Shown here one piece after another: positions 15,038 to 17,062 of a stretch of DNA of 17,062 bases; position 1 is the first letter of the stretch; the number at the start of each line of letters is the position of its first letter. Location: positions 1-17,062 of the forward strand of contig CAZLGO010000035.1 in the NCBI GenBank assembly GCA_964559295.1, in the 5' to 3' direction. This DNA comes from CAZLGO01 sp964559295. Lineage in GTDB: Archaea; Methanobacteriota; Methanobacteria; Methanobacteriales; Methanobacteriaceae. A model generated the notes under the pieces. That model was not told where the DNA came from, did not search any database, and saw only the letters and a list, made by a program, of their open reading frames with translations. Made by a program: the position numbers and the translations under genes.

Positions 15038-15322
15038 TTATGCTCGCTTCTTTTTAAGTGCCAATCCAACACCATAAGTTAATCCAAATATTATGAGCAC
15101 TCCTATGACTATGGCGACAACACCAGAGATTGGAGACTCACCAAGAGAAGGCATTATATAATCAGGCATTGGGGATTGAAAAGCTGCTCCTTCTTCAACA
15201 CCAGGTTGCATTATTTTCTCTGCAGCGCTTTCTAATCCGTCTGGATTGCTTGATGCTAAAAATGGCGCTAAAATTGCCACTATAAGAGCTATTGCAAGTC
15301 CAACTATGATCATTTTATTCAT
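15038..15322 (-). CDS. cbiN: CbiN, small subunit of Co/Ni ECF transporter
   Basis: A 94-residue protein with two membrane helices (about 4-22 and 63-87) and an extracytoplasmic loop containing the family mark PDGLE near residue 27. CbiN is needed with CbiM for metal loading. The chosen ATG at 15322 sits behind GAGGTGAG and overlaps the cbiM stop by 8 bases, so translation is coupled. A GTG six bases earlier (15328) is possible but lies within the ribosome site region. The protein fits both cobalt and nickel transporters. Confidence 0.87.
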   Translation of the reverse strand: MNKMIIVGLAIALIVAILAPFLASSNPDGLESAAEKIMQPGVEEGAAFQSPMPDYIMPSLGESPISGVVAIVIGVLIIFGLTYGVGLALKKKRA

Positions 15323-15953
15323 GGACACTCACCTCACCTGCTATAAGGTCTGGTCTTACATTCTTAATGGTTCCGAAGACAACTACAGTTATGATCCCTT
15401 CACCTACGATTCCTATCACAAAGTGGTAAAGTCCCATGAAGTATAATCCCAATGCTAAAGGGAATGTTCCGGCAGCAGCAAGTTCAAATGCACATGCGAC
15501 AGCTGCTAAAAATATAGATGCCCATGCAGCTACAAATACTGCAGGAATTTCGCTTATTATATCTTTTAACCATTTGTACGAATAGAATCCTATCCAACTA
15601 CCTATAATTCCCATGTTGAGGATATTTGCACCCAATACTGTCATTCCTCCATCCCCAAAGAATATTCCTTGTACCAATAACACCAGTGTAAGGACTATAA
15701 AACCGGCAAATGGGCTTCCAAGTAAAATAGCCACCAGTGCAGCTCCCACCATGTGTCCACTCGTACCCCATGGTATTGGTATGTTCATAGCCTGTATCGC
15801 AAATATACCTGCTGCCAATACTGCTAACAACGGAACGTTTCTCTCATCGAGAGTTCTTCTTGCCCATTTTAGGGCATAGAATCCAACTATTATAGCAATA
15901 GCATAATATATAACACATTGCCATAGCGGAATAAAACCATCTGGTATATGCAT
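15315..15953 (-). CDS. cbiM: CbiM/NikM, substrate-specific component of Co/Ni ECF transporter
   Basis: A 212-residue membrane protein that binds the metal ion. The N-terminus MHIPDGFIP is diagnostic: the free amino group and H2 take part in metal binding in this family. H67 in WGTSGHMVGAALV is the other expected ligand. GDGGMTVLGANILNMG further on is also conserved. About seven hydrophobic segments span the protein. GGAGGG sits eight bases upstream of the start at 15953. Order M-N-Q is standard, but whether the ion is Co2+ (for corrinoids) or Ni2+ (for CO dehydrogenase or hydrogenase) cannot be told from sequence. The adjacent divergent cdhA, a Ni enzyme that works with a corrinoid protein, fits either. 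Confidence 0.93.
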   Translation of the reverse strand: MHIPDGFIPLWQCVIYYAIAIIVGFYALKWARRTLDERNVPLLAVLAAGIFAIQAMNIPIPWGTSGHMVGAALVAILLGSPFAGFIVLTLVLLVQGIFFGDGGMTVLGANILNMGIIGSWIGFYSYKWLKDIISEIPAVFVAAWASIFLAAVACAFELAAAGTFPLALGLYFMGLYHFVIGIVGEGIITVVVFGTIKNVRPDLIAGEVSVHE

Positions 15954-15999
15954 CTTTTAACCCTCCTTTTTTGATTTTGATAAAGGATCACGTGTTTTA

Positions 16000-16071
16000 T
16001 AATATAAATGTTTCTGTTAGTATTACAAATACCCTGTTATTAGGAATGAAGTTAATACTAAAGTTTATATA
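16000..16071. promoter_or_regulatory. Divergent cbiM / cdhA promoter region with 9-base inverted repeat
   Basis: The TATA box of cbiM is TTTATATTA on the minus strand (16000-16008). That of cdhA is TTTATATA (16064-16071). Between them lies the perfect inverted repeat TTAGTATTA (16017-16025) and TAATACTAA (16053-16061), centres 36 bases apart. The first half-site is 8 bases from the cbiM TATA; the second is 2 bases from the cdhA TATA, over its expected TFB recognition element. Expected transcript starts are near 15977 and 16094, leaving leaders that contain the ribosome sites at 15961-15966 and 16104-16109. The 160-base gap shows no riboswitch that I recognise. Confidence 0.5.
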
Positions 16072-16113
16072 GTAAAAATATCATTATAAATCATTAACAA
16101 TTTGGTGATACCT

Positions 16114-17062
16114 ATGGAAATGAAAGAACTTAACAGTGATTTTTGGAAAATAAAGGGCCTTAAAGTTTCAATAGGAGAGATAATTGAAGAAGAGTGGGAC
16201 GAACCCATGGGACCAACACCAAAACCTAACGTGACAGATCTAAGATCATGGGATTTCAAGTTACTGGAAAGATATGAACCATTCTATGCACCTTTTTGTG
16301 ATATGTGCTGTCTTTGTACATTTGGTAAGTGTGATTTATTAGGTAAAAAAGGAGCATGCGGGATCAATGTAGAAGCTCAACAAGGAAGAATAGTCCTTGT
16401 AGCATGTTGTATAGGAACAGCTGCTCATGCAGGGCATGCACGCCACATGCTTGAACATGTTATAAAAAGACATGGTAGCGACTTCCCAATAGATTTAGGG
16501 ATGAATGTAGATGTGGAAGCTCCATTGATGAGAACAATATTGGGTAAAATGCCAAAAAAACTTGGAGATCTCGAAGAAGCCTTGGATTATGTGGAAGAGC
16601 AACTAACACATTTGCTATCAGCATGTCATACAGGACAAGAAGGTAGTTACTTGGACTTTGAATCAAAAGCTCTGCATGCTGGTATGATAGATGATCTTGC
16701 AAGAGAAGTTGCAGATATTGCACAGATCGTAGCATATGACATGCCAAAGGGAGATGAAGATGTTTCTCTCATAGAGCTTGGTTTGGGAGTTGTTGATAAG
16801 GAAAAACCTGTCATTTTATGTATAGGTCATAATGTCGCCCCTGGGGCTGAAATAGTTGATTATGTCGATAGCAAAGGGCTCTATGATCAAGTTGAGGTAT
16901 GTGGGATATGTTGTACAGCTATTGATATCTCAAGATACGATGATAGAGCCAAGATCATAGGTCCCATTTCTAAACAACTTAAATTCATAAGAAGTGGTGT
17001 AGCTGATGTTATCGTGGTTGATGAACAGTGTATACGAACAGATGTGCTTGAAGAAGCCAAAA
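16114..17062 (+). CDS. cdhA: CO dehydrogenase/acetyl-CoA synthase complex alpha subunit, N-terminal part
   Basis: The first 316 residues of CdhA, which oxidises CO or reduces CO2 at a Ni-Fe-S C-cluster within the archaeal acetyl-CoA synthase/decarbonylase complex. The gene runs off the window; homologues are about 780-800 residues. FKLLERYEP (48-56) precedes the cluster cysteines C62, C65, C66, C68, C73 and C82 (FCDMCCLCTFGKC and GACG), the B- and D-cluster ligands. GTAAHAGHARHMLEH (101-115), the EEQLTHLLSACHTGQE segment, IGHNVAPGAEIVDY, CGICCTAIDISRY (263-275) and VVDEQCIR (301-308) follow in the order of the Methanosarcina enzyme. The last two include probable C-cluster ligands. The N-terminus is about 10 residues shorter than in Methanosarcina. 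The start at 16114 follows GGTGAT. cdhB and the other subunits would be expected downstream. Confidence 0.95.
   Translation, partial: MEMKELNSDFWKIKGLKVSIGEIIEEEWDEPMGPTPKPNVTDLRSWDFKLLERYEPFYAPFCDMCCLCTFGKCDLLGKKGACGINVEAQQGRIVLVACCIGTAAHAGHARHMLEHVIKRHGSDFPIDLGMNVDVEAPLMRTILGKMPKKLGDLEEALDYVEEQLTHLLSACHTGQEGSYLDFESKALHAGMIDDLAREVADIAQIVAYDMPKGDEDVSLIELGLGVVDKEKPVILCIGHNVAPGAEIVDYVDSKGLYDQVEVCGICCTAIDISRYDDRAKIIGPISKQLKFIRSGVADVIVVDEQCIRTDVLEEAK

Noticed and set aside
16028..16042. Resemblance to a homing-endonuclease site (ATAACAGGGTA on the minus strand)
   Set aside because: The match is partial, there is no intron or intein nearby, and a short chance match is expected.
15954..16113. Cobalamin or NiCo riboswitch ahead of cbiM
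   Set aside because: The leader expected from the TATA box is only about 25 bases long, and no conserved B12-box-like sequence is visible.

Overview
The window comes from an A+T-rich archaeon and most likely a euryarchaeon of the methanogen, anaerobic methane/alkane-oxidiser or Archaeoglobus kind. The evidence is the start of cdhA (alpha subunit of the archaeal CO dehydrogenase/acetyl-CoA synthase complex), cofH (coenzyme F420 deazaflavin synthesis), a DUF2098 gene, archaeal Elp3, a TadA/TadC-type pilus motor pair, and TATA-type promoters with GGAGG/GGTG ribosome sites. No mcr gene is in the window, so methanogenesis itself is not shown. No tRNA, rRNA, CRISPR array, transposase or phage gene was recognised.

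Layout, left to right. 1-784 (-): membrane protease htpX, cut by the window edge. 1030-1365 (+): a small DUF3147-type membrane protein. 1452-2807 (-): a GXGXG beta-helix protein related to FwdC and the GltB C-terminal domain, followed by a HEPN gene that has lost its N-terminal half and an intact MNT nucleotidyltransferase, i.e. the remains of a HEPN/MNT toxin-antitoxin pair. 2945-3715 (+): a DEDDy 3'-5' exonuclease. 3716-4083: a gap holding a possible gene vestige and an operator-like palindrome. 4084-5199 (+): cofH. 5221-8503 (-): a four-gene run elp3 - deoC - cyclophilin-like - MarC family with gaps of 9, 27 and 40 bases. 8633-9691 (-): a site-2 protease with two CBS domains. 9890-10548 (+): PRC-barrel protein and DUF2098 protein, overlapping by ATGA. 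10545-11525 (-): a cysteine-rich putative methyltransferase. 11558-14214 (+): pilus/secretion ATPase and its TadC-like membrane platform. 14216-15953 (-): cbiM-cbiN-cbiQ, an energy-coupling-factor Co/Ni importer without a visible ATPase gene. 16114-17062 (+): cdhA, cut by the window edge.

Two divergent promoter regions are the most striking non-coding features. Between the methyltransferase and the pilus ATPase, a 40-base imperfect palindrome carries both TATA boxes and ends in the two start codons, each ATG lying 26 bases from its TATA centre; this implies a pair of leaderless transcripts from one symmetric element. Between cbiM and cdhA, a perfect 9-base inverted repeat puts one half-site upstream of each TATA box, suggesting shared control of metal import and of the Ni-dependent CO dehydrogenase. 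I found no convincing new defence or biosynthetic system. The best leads are these two promoters, the decayed HEPN/MNT locus, the eight-cysteine methyltransferase with a short C-terminus, and the missing CbiO.
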